From Brucella pseudogrignonensis (GTDB lineage: Bacteria; Pseudomonadota; Alphaproteobacteria; Rhizobiales; Rhizobiaceae), in contig NZ_JAVLAT010000002.1 in assembly GCF_032190615.1 (NCBI RefSeq), positions 248,001 to 312,000 on the forward strand: a DNA stretch of 64,000 nucleotides, written 5' to 3'. Position numbers and translations under genes: made by a program. Positions 9,167 to 18,598 of the stretch are shown here, one piece after another; positions within the stretch are counted from its first letter, which is position 1; every line of letters begins with the position of its first letter. The notes under the pieces are model-generated. The model had not been told where the DNA came from. It saw only the letters and a program-made list of their open reading frames with translations, and did not search any database.

Positions 9167-10518
9167 CGCACTGTCGATGGATAAGAAGGCGCATCATTGA
9201 AGCGGCGATAGACAACCTGGGATGGCCGCCCCGTCAAATACAAGCCAACGCCATCGTTGAGCGCACGAACATAAATATCCAGCGCGCCATCAATGGCCTC
9301 CACGGTACGCTCAATATCCGTATCACTGTGGGTATAACTTACTACCAGCGAAGGCATCAGAATGCCGCGGCGTATTGTTTCCTGAAGAAAGAGCGTCCGA
9401 AAAGCTTGTGATGGCTGTCCACTCTCGTCCAGCGTCGAATAGGCAAGACAGCACGGTCTACCAACCAGTCGGACATACTCCGCAAGACCATGACTGGTAA
9501 TCGCGGCATTCACCCCAGCGGCCAGCTTTGTACCTTGCTCGTACAGCCGCTCAATCACCGGCTCGTCGCGATAAATTTTCATGGTTGCAATAGCAGCCGC
9601 CATTGCATGGGTTTCTGCGCCATGTGTGGTTGAAAGCAAAAAAACACGCGGATGTTCAGTCTGGGACAGCCCGCCCAACTGCATATATTCAGCCTTTCCT
9701 GCGAGCGCTGAAATAGCAAAGCCATTTCCTAAAGCCTTACCAAAACAGGAGAGGTCCGGATCGACGTCATAAAGCTTCTGGGCACCGCGCAGATGCCAGC
9801 GAAAGCCTGTTATCATTTCATCGAGGATAAAAAGCGCGCCATTTTCGTGCGCAATACGCTTGGCTTCCTGCAAAAAATTATTGGTGGGCTCATCGGCTTT
9901 TGCCGGTTCAAGAATGAGCGCCGCAATCAATCCCGGATAATTGTCAAAAAGCGCTTTCACGCTTTCGATATCATTATAGCGAAAGGTTGCTGTCAATGCC
10001 GTAACCGATGCTGGTATTCCGGCGTTCATCTTGGTCGTGCCGATAAACCAGTCATCCGTCGAGAAAAATGGATGATCAGCACAACAAGCGATCATATCGC
10101 GGCCCGTATAAGCTCTCGCTAGGCGAACCGCCCCTGATGTCGCATCAGAGCCGTCCTTACAGAACTTAACCATCTCAGCGCCATCGATAAGCTCGAGAAA
10201 GCTTTCCGCACACTCAATTTCTATCGCACTCGGCCGCGTGAAGTTACAACCATCTTGTAGCGCATCGCGCACTGCTTGCAGAACGGGCGGATAGGCATGA
10301 CCCAAGCCGACTGCCCTGTTACCCATTCCATATTCAATGTAGCGATTTCCATCGACATCCACGACATGGCAACCAGAACCGCGTTGAATGAAACCAGGCG
10401 CAAGGAGCGGATACTGATCATCGCCCTTTGCATAGGTATGACAGCCACCTGGAATGAGCGCATGGGCTTTACTGTTAAGCAATTGCGAGTTGCGGAACTG
10501 TGATGTGAAAAGGTTCAT
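9163..10518 (-). CDS. Class III aminotransferase, glutamate-1-semialdehyde aminotransferase-like
   Basis: 451 residues from the ATG at 10518, preceded by AAGGAG (the longer frame to 10569 lacks one). It is a fold-type I PLP enzyme of the GSA-aminotransferase-like group: IPGGCHTYAKGDDQYP at the N-terminus, FILDEMITGFRWHL (PLP Asp), and SCFGKALGNGF carrying the Schiff-base Lys. It is not the housekeeping HemL by context. Homologues in polysaccharide loci transfer amino groups to unusual substrates. It is coupled by a 4-base overlap to the secreted hydrolase gene downstream. Confidence 0.82.
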   Translation of the reverse strand: MNLFTSQFRNSQLLNSKAHALIPGGCHTYAKGDDQYPLLAPGFIQRGSGCHVVDVDGNRYIEYGMGNRAVGLGHAYPPVLQAVRDALQDGCNFTRPSAIEIECAESFLELIDGAEMVKFCKDGSDATSGAVRLARAYTGRDMIACCADHPFFSTDDWFIGTTKMNAGIPASVTALTATFRYNDIESVKALFDNYPGLIAALILEPAKADEPTNNFLQEAKRIAHENGALFILDEMITGFRWHLRGAQKLYDVDPDLSCFGKALGNGFAISALAGKAEYMQLGGLSQTEHPRVFLLSTTHGAETHAMAAAIATMKIYRDEPVIERLYEQGTKLAAGVNAAITSHGLAEYVRLVGRPCCLAYSTLDESGQPSQAFRTLFLQETIRRGILMPSLVVSYTHSDTDIERTVEAIDGALDIYVRALNDGVGLYLTGRPSQVVYRRFNDAPSYPSTVR

Positions 10519-10553
10519 TCCCTTCTCCTTGCGCAATAGAGCTCTGACTACAC

Positions 10554-11786
10554 TCAGACTGCCGGCCAAGCTGTATGAACGCGTTCACGCATCTGCCTCA
10601 ACCAGTTCTTGACTGGCTTGGGCAGACGACTGCGTAGGCTTGAGTGCAAAGATTTCGGCATCATCCACTCGGACAAAGGCAGTGGGGGAGCCAAGGCTGG
10701 TTTATCTTGTTGCAGATTTTGTAAAAGTGCCGCGTAAGCTTTGCCAACTTGAGTAGCGTCGAAGGCAACTTCAACTTTCTTCGCCGCAGCGTTCGCCATT
10801 TTAAGGCGCAACGCCTTGTTTTGGGCAAAGGTATCGATATGAGCGGCGGCCCGTCGCACATCACCGACAGGAAAGAGAAACCCATCTTCACCCTCTGTGA
10901 CAATCAGGTCAGTGACACCTGCGATACGCGAAACAACGGCAGGACAACCTTGGCTCATCGCCTCTATCAATGTGAGACCAAACCCCTCGAAACGAGAAGG
11001 CATCACGAGAAGATCATGTTGGCTCACCAGTGACGACACGTCGGACGGAGCCACATATCCTTTAAAACTAACCTTTTCGCCCATATGACCAAAACGCTGA
11101 CGCAGTTCAGAAAGATCAGGACCATCACCAGCAACAGTCAGATGGTAATCACACTTTAATTGACGCAGAATATCAGGAAGCCAGAACACGCCTTTCGCAT
11201 TGTCTTCGATACGGCCAAGATAAAGCAGTCGCAGTGGCTTATAAAAATCGACGTGACGTGCAGCATATTGAAACTGAAGGTTTCTGCTTAGACCATGAGG
11301 GATGACCAGCGTGCGCTCGGCATCAAATCCATATTGTTTGACGAGGTCGTCGCGGCACCGTTTTGACACACCAACTGTCGCGTGAACATGATCACGAATT
11401 GTGCGAGCGGCGGCATAGGTTCCGGGTGTAATGTTGTGAACGATCATCACACGCAAAATATCGGCAGGCAGATAACGCATAAGATTGGCTTCAAAGCGGC
11501 TCGACAACACGTTTACGAAGACCGCCTCGACATGGTTTTCGCGTAGAAATCCTATCATCTTCCGTGCACGCGTTTCTTCGTCGAGCACCCCCATCGGATC
11601 TATTGCATCACCTTTGTGCGCCGCATCGCCAAGACCCTGCGCGACCGGAATCCGAACGGTATCGCACGCAGCACCAGCCGCCAACCAACGCATTTCAATG
11701 CCACACCGCTTGAGTTCTGTGCTGAGCGTTGAAAATACCGAATAGGTTCCACCGATATGCGGACGAACGAAATAGGCGCATTTCAT
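10554..11786 (-). CDS. Glycosyltransferase family 4
   Basis: 410 residues from the ATG at 11786, which has AGGA about 8 bases upstream; an ATG at 11795 is also possible. GT-B fold with the family features: RLLYLGRIEDNAKGV, then VMPSRFEGFGLTLIEAMSQGCPAV, the EX7E motif that binds the sugar-nucleotide. The N-terminus starts directly with the GT-B beta strand and shows no signal peptide, so it is cytoplasmic or membrane-peripheral. It lies upstream of the aminotransferase and hydrolase in the same direction. Donor and acceptor sugars cannot be told. Confidence 0.88.
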   Translation of the reverse strand: MKCAYFVRPHIGGTYSVFSTLSTELKRCGIEMRWLAAGAACDTVRIPVAQGLGDAAHKGDAIDPMGVLDEETRARKMIGFLRENHVEAVFVNVLSSRFEANLMRYLPADILRVMIVHNITPGTYAAARTIRDHVHATVGVSKRCRDDLVKQYGFDAERTLVIPHGLSRNLQFQYAARHVDFYKPLRLLYLGRIEDNAKGVFWLPDILRQLKCDYHLTVAGDGPDLSELRQRFGHMGEKVSFKGYVAPSDVSSLVSQHDLLVMPSRFEGFGLTLIEAMSQGCPAVVSRIAGVTDLIVTEGEDGFLFPVGDVRRAAAHIDTFAQNKALRLKMANAAAKKVEVAFDATQVGKAYAALLQNLQQDKPALAPPLPLSEWMMPKSLHSSLRSRLPKPVKNWLRQMRERVHTAWPAV

Positions 11787-12027
11787 GGCTATCATCCTGT
11801 TACCCGGGAACTCAGACTTCGAGGGCATAACCTCCCTCGAAGCCTCATTCCGGTATATCGGGGGGCATTTGATATACCGCCTACCAATCTATCGGAAACA
11901 TCGAACAACGCATTTTGGCTATGAGGGGTACACCCCCTCATACAATAGAGGATGGTGTTCACCCTTATGCCAGTTTTGCCAAACGCATATACCCGATTAT
12001 TTTGTTATCGCGGCTGGAGACACGCGG

Positions 12028-13236
12028 ATGAAAATAGGTCTTTTTGGGCAATTCGGTTCCGGCAATACAGGCAATGACGGGTCGCTCGAGGCGATGCTGC
12101 AATTATTGCATCGTAACTGTCCGGGCGCACAGCTTATATGCATTTGCCAAAGACCCGAAATAATTACCGAAAAATTCAACCTGCAAGCAGTTTCCGTTGG
12201 GCAACCGGCCTCAAACAACATAGTTTTCAACATATTAAACCGGGCTCTCCTGCAACTACCGCGCCGACTTATCGGCTTTATCACTGCGATATCGCTGGTG
12301 CATGGTTTGGACCTCATTATAGTCCCAGGTACGGGTATTCTCGATGATTTCAATGAAGACCCATTCGGTTGGCCATTTGCTGTTTTACGGTGGTCCTTGG
12401 CAGCCAAACTTGGCGGTGCACCTATGGCTTTCGTTTCTATTGGAGCTGGTCCGGTCGCGCATCCGTTAAGCCGCTTCTTTGTGCGAACAGCGGCGTCATT
12501 GGCCGCGTACCGTTCCTATCGCGATCTGGTTTCTTACGATTTTATGGATTCAATTAAACTGGACGTAAGCAACGATCATGTCAGCGCCGATATTGCATTC
12601 AGTCTGCCCCCAGCAACTGAAGAATTGCGAGACTGTCGCGGTGAAAATGTAGGCATCGGTGTGATGACTTATAGGGGGTGGCGAAAGCGGGCGGTGGATG
12701 GTGACGCTATATATCAAAACTACCTTCGCAAAATGATCGCGATAATCGAAGGTTTGCAGCGCAAGGGCCGGCAGGTCCGTTTGCTAACCGGAGATACCGG
12801 CGACCTGGAAGCGGCGAGAGATTTGCAGCGGCTTCTGAATAAACACGATTACAGAGACGTTATATTCGAACCTGTTCAGTCATTGCATGACGTGATGCAG
12901 CAAATCGCTAAAACCGATATTGTTATTGCCAGCCGTTACCACAATATTGTTTGCGCACTTTCGATGGGGCGCCCAGCAATTTCGCTTGGCTATGCAAAGA
13001 AGAACGACGCTCTTCTAAAAGACACCGACTTGAGTGAATTTTCCCATCATGTAGAAACATTCAACCCTCAATTATTGCTTTCACAAGTTGATAGCATGTT
13101 CGAACGGAAGGCTGAGCTGTGTGAGAGTGTAAAAGCTGGCGTCACCCAATACCGTAAACGATTAGCACGGCAGGAAGATGCCATAAACAAAGAACTTCTA
13201 TCAAAAATCGACGCCGATAAAATGATCAAAAGATAA
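12028..13236 (+). CDS. Polysaccharide pyruvyl transferase family protein
   Basis: 402 residues from the ATG at 12028, chosen because GGAG lies about 8 bases upstream; the open frame back to 11785 overlaps the divergent glycosyltransferase start. Family features are GQFGSGNTGNDGSLEAM near the N-terminus, IVPGTGILDD, and the C-terminal ASRYHNIVCALSMGRPAI (the R-x-H-x5-A pattern). Such enzymes add ketal pyruvate from PEP to sugars of exopolysaccharides, giving them negative charge. The 3' end overlaps the convergent GT2 gene by 11 bases. The 230-base gap upstream is a divergent promoter region. Confidence 0.85.
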   Translation: MKIGLFGQFGSGNTGNDGSLEAMLQLLHRNCPGAQLICICQRPEIITEKFNLQAVSVGQPASNNIVFNILNRALLQLPRRLIGFITAISLVHGLDLIIVPGTGILDDFNEDPFGWPFAVLRWSLAAKLGGAPMAFVSIGAGPVAHPLSRFFVRTAASLAAYRSYRDLVSYDFMDSIKLDVSNDHVSADIAFSLPPATEELRDCRGENVGIGVMTYRGWRKRAVDGDAIYQNYLRKMIAIIEGLQRKGRQVRLLTGDTGDLEAARDLQRLLNKHDYRDVIFEPVQSLHDVMQQIAKTDIVIASRYHNIVCALSMGRPAISLGYAKKNDALLKDTDLSEFSHHVETFNPQLLLSQVDSMFERKAELCESVKAGVTQYRKRLARQEDAINKELLSKIDADKMIKR

Positions 13237-14191
13237 TATGGCGTCTTTGCAAACGCAGCATGAGATAATCAAGTGGTGGGATCAATGCCATAAGCGGGTC
13301 ACGCTTCAAGACATTAAACATGAGACTGGCACTTCCAGTCCGCAACCGAGAAAGATCGGACAAAGCGGACCAATATGCGCGTTTGGAAAGGCATTGACGC
13401 ACAGATTTAATCAATTGTTCTGCGCCGGGAATATCTTGCCCTTCATGACTGAAGAATGACTCAAAAGCAGCTTCAAACTCGTCATTCCAATTTTGAGTGC
13501 CGGCAACCATCGCCGACTGATTATTCGGATGAACCCGCGCATAAGCCTGAATATTTGATGTTGACGCAATGCTTCCATATGCTGCGAAGCGCAGCCACAT
13601 TTCAAGATCATCCGTGTGTTTTAAAGTCTTTCGGTAATAGCCAATCTGCTTTTGTACTGCCGTTCTGACAACGGCTGTTGGGCCTGCTACGGGATTGAAG
13701 GCATGCGTGCAGGTATATTTGATGAACTCCATACCCGACCATATTTTCCAGTGGTGGGCATTTTCATCCATTCGGCTTATTGAAAGACGTTTTTCGTCCG
13801 TGACGTTACGAGTTGCACCACAGGCCAGATGAACATTCGGATAATGCTCGAGTGCATATGTAGCCCTTAAAAGCGCCCCAAGATTCAAAAGGTCATCCGC
13901 ACAAAGAATTAAAAAGTAGTCGGAACGTGCCCAATCTATGCCCTCATTAAACGAAGCATGTGGGCCAAGATTGCGAGAACGTAATATCACCTCTACACGC
14001 CCATCACTGCTGGCAAGATCGCGCGCGATATCAACGCTTTCATCTTGTGACGCGTTATCAATAATCAACAATCGAACATGTACGCCAGATTGAGACAAGA
14101 CGCTCTCTGCACAGGCTAGCAAATAGCGCCCATAATTGTAGTTTGGTATCACAACATCAATCGTCGGCAATCCGCCCAGATGCTTGGACAT
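13226..14191 (-). CDS. Glycosyltransferase family 2
   Basis: 321 residues, GT-A fold. IDVVIPNYNYGRYLLACAES at the N-terminus is the nucleotide-binding start, NASQDESVDIA follows, and LCADDLLN gives the DxD-like motif. Later HTDDLEMWLRFA matches the catalytic-base region (ED-like). The ATG at 14191 is preceded by GAGGAG and lies 7 bases after the flippase stop, so the two are in one operon. It adds one sugar to a lipid-linked intermediate; specificity is unknown. Confidence 0.88.
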   Translation of the reverse strand: MSKHLGGLPTIDVVIPNYNYGRYLLACAESVLSQSGVHVRLLIIDNASQDESVDIARDLASSDGRVEVILRSRNLGPHASFNEGIDWARSDYFLILCADDLLNLGALLRATYALEHYPNVHLACGATRNVTDEKRLSISRMDENAHHWKIWSGMEFIKYTCTHAFNPVAGPTAVVRTAVQKQIGYYRKTLKHTDDLEMWLRFAAYGSIASTSNIQAYARVHPNNQSAMVAGTQNWNDEFEAAFESFFSHEGQDIPGAEQLIKSVRQCLSKRAYWSALSDLSRLRTGSASLMFNVLKRDPLMALIPPLDYLMLRLQRRHIIF

Positions 14192-14198
14192 TTACTCC

Positions 14199-15698
14199 TC
14201 ATTCAGCTGGTGTAGTTATATCGAAGCTTGTATGTCGCGAGAGACCAATGCGGTGCGTGACCATACTCCACGCCTGTTGCACCACATGCTTGACTTCGTC
14301 TCGGAAAGGATGTCGCGTGATGAAAACTGCAACAAGCCAACTGGCAATTGCAAGCAACCCTAGAACCAAAGCTTTTGTCCAATGCATATCGAAAGCAAAG
14401 CCGTCCGAGGCAACAATCGCTACTGGCCCCAAGAGCGCCAAAAACGTGACCAACGCACTCTTCGTAAGTTCTTTTCCCAGCACCGTGTAGGGAAAAAACA
14501 CGTGCTTGCGCACATAGATAATGGCAACAACCATCTGAAAGGGCAGACTGATAAATTGGCTAAGTGCGACTGCACGAAGACCATAAGGAGCTGCGGCACA
14601 AAGAATGCCCGTCGCAACCAGTCTGGAAATCAAATTGGATAAGAAAGCTTCCCGGTTGGCGCCCAAAGCCATCAAAAGTGGGTATGTTAATATGACGGGA
14701 AACCAAAAGAGGCTTGCGAGGCTCGTAATCGCTACGATAAGCGCAGCCTCGGACCAACCCGGCCCGAGGATGAGCTGCACGGCGGGATATGCAAGAAGAG
14801 CAAGCAGTGCCTGAGAAGGCCAATAAACCACTGATATGTAAGATAAAGCGCGTATATAAGATTTGCTAACGTCTCCGCCCGCGCGCACATGTGCCGACAG
14901 CATCGGAAATGCAACTGTAAAAACAGCCGAAAGAATAATTCGGTCTGGTAACCCGCTTACGGTATTGGAGCGATTATAGATACCTACAGATGCAATGGGC
15001 ATAAAGCGACCGAGCATCAATTGCGGAAAGGTTTCGCAGATTTTGTTCAAGCCGGCATTACCGCCCAGATATATCCCGAACCGCCAGGCAGTAAGAATGC
15101 TTGCAAAAGAAGGCCGCAACAATCGCCCCAATGGATAAATAGCCATTGCAAGCCCAGTTGTCATTAACGCACTCGCAAGTAAACCAAACGCGAAACACAT
15201 ATGTCCAAAGCCCAAATAGGCCATTGCAGTTGCAACAATCGCGCCCAAACCCGTGCCAGCCGTACGGATGCGTGCCAAAGTACCAAAAGCCATTTCCCGT
15301 CGAAGCAGCGCTACAACTGGCAAGGACAGGCTTTCCACAAGAGCGGCGATGATCGTTATATCTAAAAACAAAAGAAGCGATGGGTCGTGGTAGGTAATAG
15401 CAAAATATTCTCTCGCGCAATAAAGCCCAGCAGATAACAGCAAGGTCACGCTCATTAAAAATGTCATTGCAGTGCGGCTGTCCTGATCTGTCACCTTTTC
15501 AAGACGAATGAGGAATTCAGGGCTAGCAAACTCGCGCAAAGAAAAGACGATAGCGCCTATACTCAAGCCAACGACGCCAGCACCAGTTTGAGCAGGCCCA
15601 AGGAAGCGCGAAACAGCAATTACAGTCAAAAAATTGAAGAAGAGGCCGGCATATTGCTCAAGCGCAGCCATCAGGAAACCTCTGCGGCCACCACTCAT
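14199..15698 (-). CDS. Lipopolysaccharide/polysaccharide flippase, Wzx-like
   Basis: 499 residues with about 12-14 hydrophobic segments spread over residues 10-460 and a charged, non-hydrophobic tail. It fits the MOP superfamily of Wzx/oligosaccharide flippases. RRGFLMAALEQYAGLFFNF at the start and GIYNRSNTVSGLPDRI near residue 240 are typical of this group. It would flip undecaprenyl-linked repeat units across the inner membrane. It pairs logically with the WecA-like and Wzy-like genes read in the opposite direction. The Shine-Dalgarno is weak (AGAAG about 7 bases upstream). Confidence 0.85.
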   Translation of the reverse strand: MSGGRRGFLMAALEQYAGLFFNFLTVIAVSRFLGPAQTGAGVVGLSIGAIVFSLREFASPEFLIRLEKVTDQDSRTAMTFLMSVTLLLSAGLYCAREYFAITYHDPSLLLFLDITIIAALVESLSLPVVALLRREMAFGTLARIRTAGTGLGAIVATAMAYLGFGHMCFAFGLLASALMTTGLAMAIYPLGRLLRPSFASILTAWRFGIYLGGNAGLNKICETFPQLMLGRFMPIASVGIYNRSNTVSGLPDRIILSAVFTVAFPMLSAHVRAGGDVSKSYIRALSYISVVYWPSQALLALLAYPAVQLILGPGWSEAALIVAITSLASLFWFPVILTYPLLMALGANREAFLSNLISRLVATGILCAAAPYGLRAVALSQFISLPFQMVVAIIYVRKHVFFPYTVLGKELTKSALVTFLALLGPVAIVASDGFAFDMHWTKALVLGLLAIASWLVAVFITRHPFRDEVKHVVQQAWSMVTHRIGLSRHTSFDITTPAE

Positions 15699-15957
15699 GA
15701 TGCACTTCTTTCCTCAAGCTTTGCTTTGTATTCGACTCTATTGTTCAAAAGACACCCCCGGACCAAACCACGTGAGGCCCCATAGCTCTCACAGTTCGAT
15801 TCAAGGATAGTCCTTTGTTTGCGGAGCGAAATGCCACCCTTGGTGTTAACTTATGCTCTGAAAGGAGTATGGCAAACGCTCTAAAGCCAAGTCGTCCCTG
15901 CGGATAAGAGTCGTTAAAAATTTACAACGATTAATGGGCACGTGCTTTGGAGGAGAC

Positions 15958-17103
15958 ATGACCGGTCTTTACTGGATCACGCTTCTGGCTTTCGTCTTGT
16001 CGGTTACTTTTTGCCTGAGTTTTCGCGAGTTAGCGCGCAAATGGTATCTGATAGACACACCTGACGCACGGAAGCATCATGAAGGCAATGTTCCACTATG
16101 TGGTGGGATTGCAATAGCATTATCATTTTGCATCACAATCGCACTCAGCCCGTCTCTCTTCGGGTCAGCCAGTATCTCGCCGTTTTTGCCAGGCCTCCTC
16201 CTTATCCTTGCAATTGGCGTTATTGACGACCGTTTTAAACTGCCTGTCGCGCCACGTCTGGCCACCCAATTACTCGCAGCGCTCCTAATGATCGGTATTG
16301 CTGGCCTTAACCAGATTCATCTTCATCTATCTTCCGAAATTTCGTCGACACATTTTGAGCAAATGAATCTGCTCGGTTACGTTTTGAATGGGCCAGTTTT
16401 CTTTATAGTTGCATTGGCGTTTATTGTTGGTCTGATCAACGCCGTGAACATGAGTGATGGAGTGGATGGCCTTACAGCTTCATCGACAGCCGCATCACTT
16501 TTTTGGTTAGCGCTGATCAGCATGAGCGCCTCTGAAGGTTGGCTAGGCTTTCAACTCTTAGCACTCATGGCGAGCTGCCTTGGCTTTCTTGTTTTCAATA
16601 TGCGCCACCGCTGGCGCGCCAGAGCGAGTATGTTCATGGGCGATGGCGGCAGCACTTTTCTTGGAGCGTCACTTGCCGGTGCTATTCTCATTCTTACAGG
16701 CAGCCACGCGAAAATTGCGTTTCCCATCCTTTTATGGGTGGTCATTGTTCCGGTCATAGACACATTAAGCCTGATCATCCGCAGATTATCAGCGCGCAGA
16801 AGTCCATTTTCTCCAGATAGGCAACACCTTCATCACCTCTTGATGGAGACAGGGCTCTCGTCGGGTCAAACGGCTATTGCAGTTTTACTGCTCAACCTTT
16901 CAGCCGGTGCAGTTGCCTATATTGCTATACGCCTCCAGATTCCCAGCTGGACAATGCTTCTGGCACTCGTCGCGCCATTTATCGCACACACAATTTTTGT
17001 GATGCGCATGACCAATGCCGCGCGCCCCATTGCTCCGCCCGTAACAGCTGATACCTCGTCGCAAAATAAGCCAAACATTACTCTTCCAGGGGCAACTTCA
17101 TGA
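15958..17103 (+). CDS. Undecaprenyl-phosphate sugar-1-phosphate transferase, WecA/MraY family
   Basis: 381 residues from the ATG at 15958, with GGAGGA immediately upstream. About ten membrane segments are present. Family motifs include VNMSDGVDGL (catalytic Asp region), FMGDGGSTFLGA (metal/substrate loop) and DRQHLHHLL, the HxHH motif of WecA-type GlcNAc-1-phosphate transferases. It starts repeat-unit assembly by placing a HexNAc-1-phosphate on undecaprenyl phosphate. It opens a tight operon of five genes with 4-base overlaps. The upstream gap (15699-15957) is divergent with the flippase. Confidence 0.9.
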   Translation: MTGLYWITLLAFVLSVTFCLSFRELARKWYLIDTPDARKHHEGNVPLCGGIAIALSFCITIALSPSLFGSASISPFLPGLLLILAIGVIDDRFKLPVAPRLATQLLAALLMIGIAGLNQIHLHLSSEISSTHFEQMNLLGYVLNGPVFFIVALAFIVGLINAVNMSDGVDGLTASSTAASLFWLALISMSASEGWLGFQLLALMASCLGFLVFNMRHRWRARASMFMGDGGSTFLGASLAGAILILTGSHAKIAFPILLWVVIVPVIDTLSLIIRRLSARRSPFSPDRQHLHHLLMETGLSSGQTAIAVLLLNLSAGAVAYIAIRLQIPSWTMLLALVAPFIAHTIFVMRMTNAARPIAPPVTADTSSQNKPNITLPGATS

Positions 17104-17984
17104 GTATTTCCGTACTAATCATGACCTTAAATGAAGAAGTAAATCTGCCAGCCTGCCTCGCATCGCTCGACTGGTGCGATGACATTGTGATTCTGGATTC
17201 CTTCAGCAGTGACCGGACGGTAGAAATTGCACAAGCAGCTGGTGCTCGTATCTATCAACGTCACTACGACACCGAAGATCGCCAGCGTATGTTTGGCCTT
17301 AAAGAAATCAAGTTCAAGCATAACTGGGTCTATACGCCAGATGCAGATGAAATTACGCCGACGGACCTGCGTGACGAGATGCTTGGCATAGCCTCCGACC
17401 CTACAAGACAGGAAGTATTGTTCAAAGCACGTTACAAAAATATGTTCATGGGCAAATGGATTCGCCACGCGAGCTTGTATCCAACATGGATTACGCGTTT
17501 GGTCCGGCCTGATCGGGTGCGGTTTGAACGTTCTGTTCACTCACGCGCCAGCGGTGGCCCTGAAGGCGAGTTGCAAGCGCATTTTGTGCATTACAGCTTT
17601 AATAAAGGACTTAAAGCCTGGTACGAAAAACATAATAACTATTCATCGGCTGAAGCGGACCTTTCTGCCGCAAAGCTGCTTGAGCGAAAAATAGACTGGC
17701 ATGGATTATTTTCGCTAACAGCTGAACGCAGGAGGCGAGCTCTAAAATCATTGTCATACCACATGCCCTTCCGGCCCAGCTTACGCTTCCTTTATATGTA
17801 TATTTTTCGATTGGGATTTTTGGATGGAAAACCGGGCTATCTATATTGTCGTCTGCTATCTGCCTATGAATTTATGATCGTCGTAAAGACGGAAGAGCGA
17901 CGCAAAACAAAACCAGCAACCAACGCTAAAATTTCCGACATGAAGCCGAACGAAGCTGAAATTCCTGAACGGCATGCGATATGA
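17100..17984 (+). CDS. Glycosyltransferase family 2, WaaE/KdtX-like
   Basis: 294 residues. SVLIMTLNEEVNLPACLASL at the N-terminus, DDIVILDSFSSDRTVEIA next, and VYTPDADEITPTDL carries the DxD-like metal motif. This matches the WaaE/LgtF subgroup of GT2 enzymes. Its ATG overlaps the wecA-like stop (ATGA). It probably adds the second sugar of the repeat unit or a core sugar. Confidence 0.87.
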   Translation: MSISVLIMTLNEEVNLPACLASLDWCDDIVILDSFSSDRTVEIAQAAGARIYQRHYDTEDRQRMFGLKEIKFKHNWVYTPDADEITPTDLRDEMLGIASDPTRQEVLFKARYKNMFMGKWIRHASLYPTWITRLVRPDRVRFERSVHSRASGGPEGELQAHFVHYSFNKGLKAWYEKHNNYSSAEADLSAAKLLERKIDWHGLFSLTAERRRRALKSLSYHMPFRPSLRFLYMYIFRLGFLDGKPGYLYCRLLSAYEFMIVVKTEERRKTKPATNAKISDMKPNEAEIPERHAI

Positions 17985-18598
17985 CAGCATTCGTTGTACT
18001 ACCTTGGATTGTTCTCTTCGGTTTTGTAGCAATTTACTACTCCGAACCGATGTTGACCGTGCAAGATGATGGCAGCAAGGTGGATTTAATTGTTGTCCCC
18101 GGCGGAGATGGACCTCCACGAGCAACTCAGGCCGCACGTTTATGGAAAGCGGGGCGTGCACCACTTATCCTGATCACCGGAGATGGCGATTGCTTATTTA
18201 ACAAACAAATCATGCTACGCGACGGTGTGGCCCCATCTGCAATTTTCGTTGAATGTCAGTCTGGCAGTACCTGGCAGAATGCGCGTTTTTCGGTGCCAAT
18301 GATGCGTGAAGTTCAAGCAAAAAGCGCGCTTATCGTAACCAACTGGTATCATTCACGCCGCGCCATTGCGAGTTTTCGGACAGCCTGCCCACAAATGCAC
18401 TTCGTGGCCTCTCCGATCGGCAATGGTGAGCTGAACCCCAAACTGCCAACAACACAAGCGGATCTTGAGCTGATCGCAAAGGAATATGTCAAACTGGCGT
18501 GGTATCTTCTCTCAGGCCACATCACTCCTGCAAAACTGACAGGTGAACAATCGGAAGGCCCATCATCTTTATGTGCGCAATATGAGAGACATCCATGA
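17981..18598 (+). CDS. YdcF/ElyC family protein (DUF218)
   Basis: 205 residues. One N-terminal membrane segment (residues 4-21) is followed by a DUF218 domain: VDLIVVPGGDG, then LILITGDGD, then ALIVTNWYHSRRA. Members such as SanA and ElyC affect cell-envelope integrity and undecaprenyl-linked glycan use in E. coli. The enzymatic activity of the family is not settled. It is coupled by ATGA overlaps to both neighbours, so it is clearly part of the polysaccharide operon. Confidence 0.82.
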   Translation: MTAFVVLPWIVLFGFVAIYYSEPMLTVQDDGSKVDLIVVPGGDGPPRATQAARLWKAGRAPLILITGDGDCLFNKQIMLRDGVAPSAIFVECQSGSTWQNARFSVPMMREVQAKSALIVTNWYHSRRAIASFRTACPQMHFVASPIGNGELNPKLPTTQADLELIAKEYVKLAWYLLSGHITPAKLTGEQSEGPSSLCAQYERHP

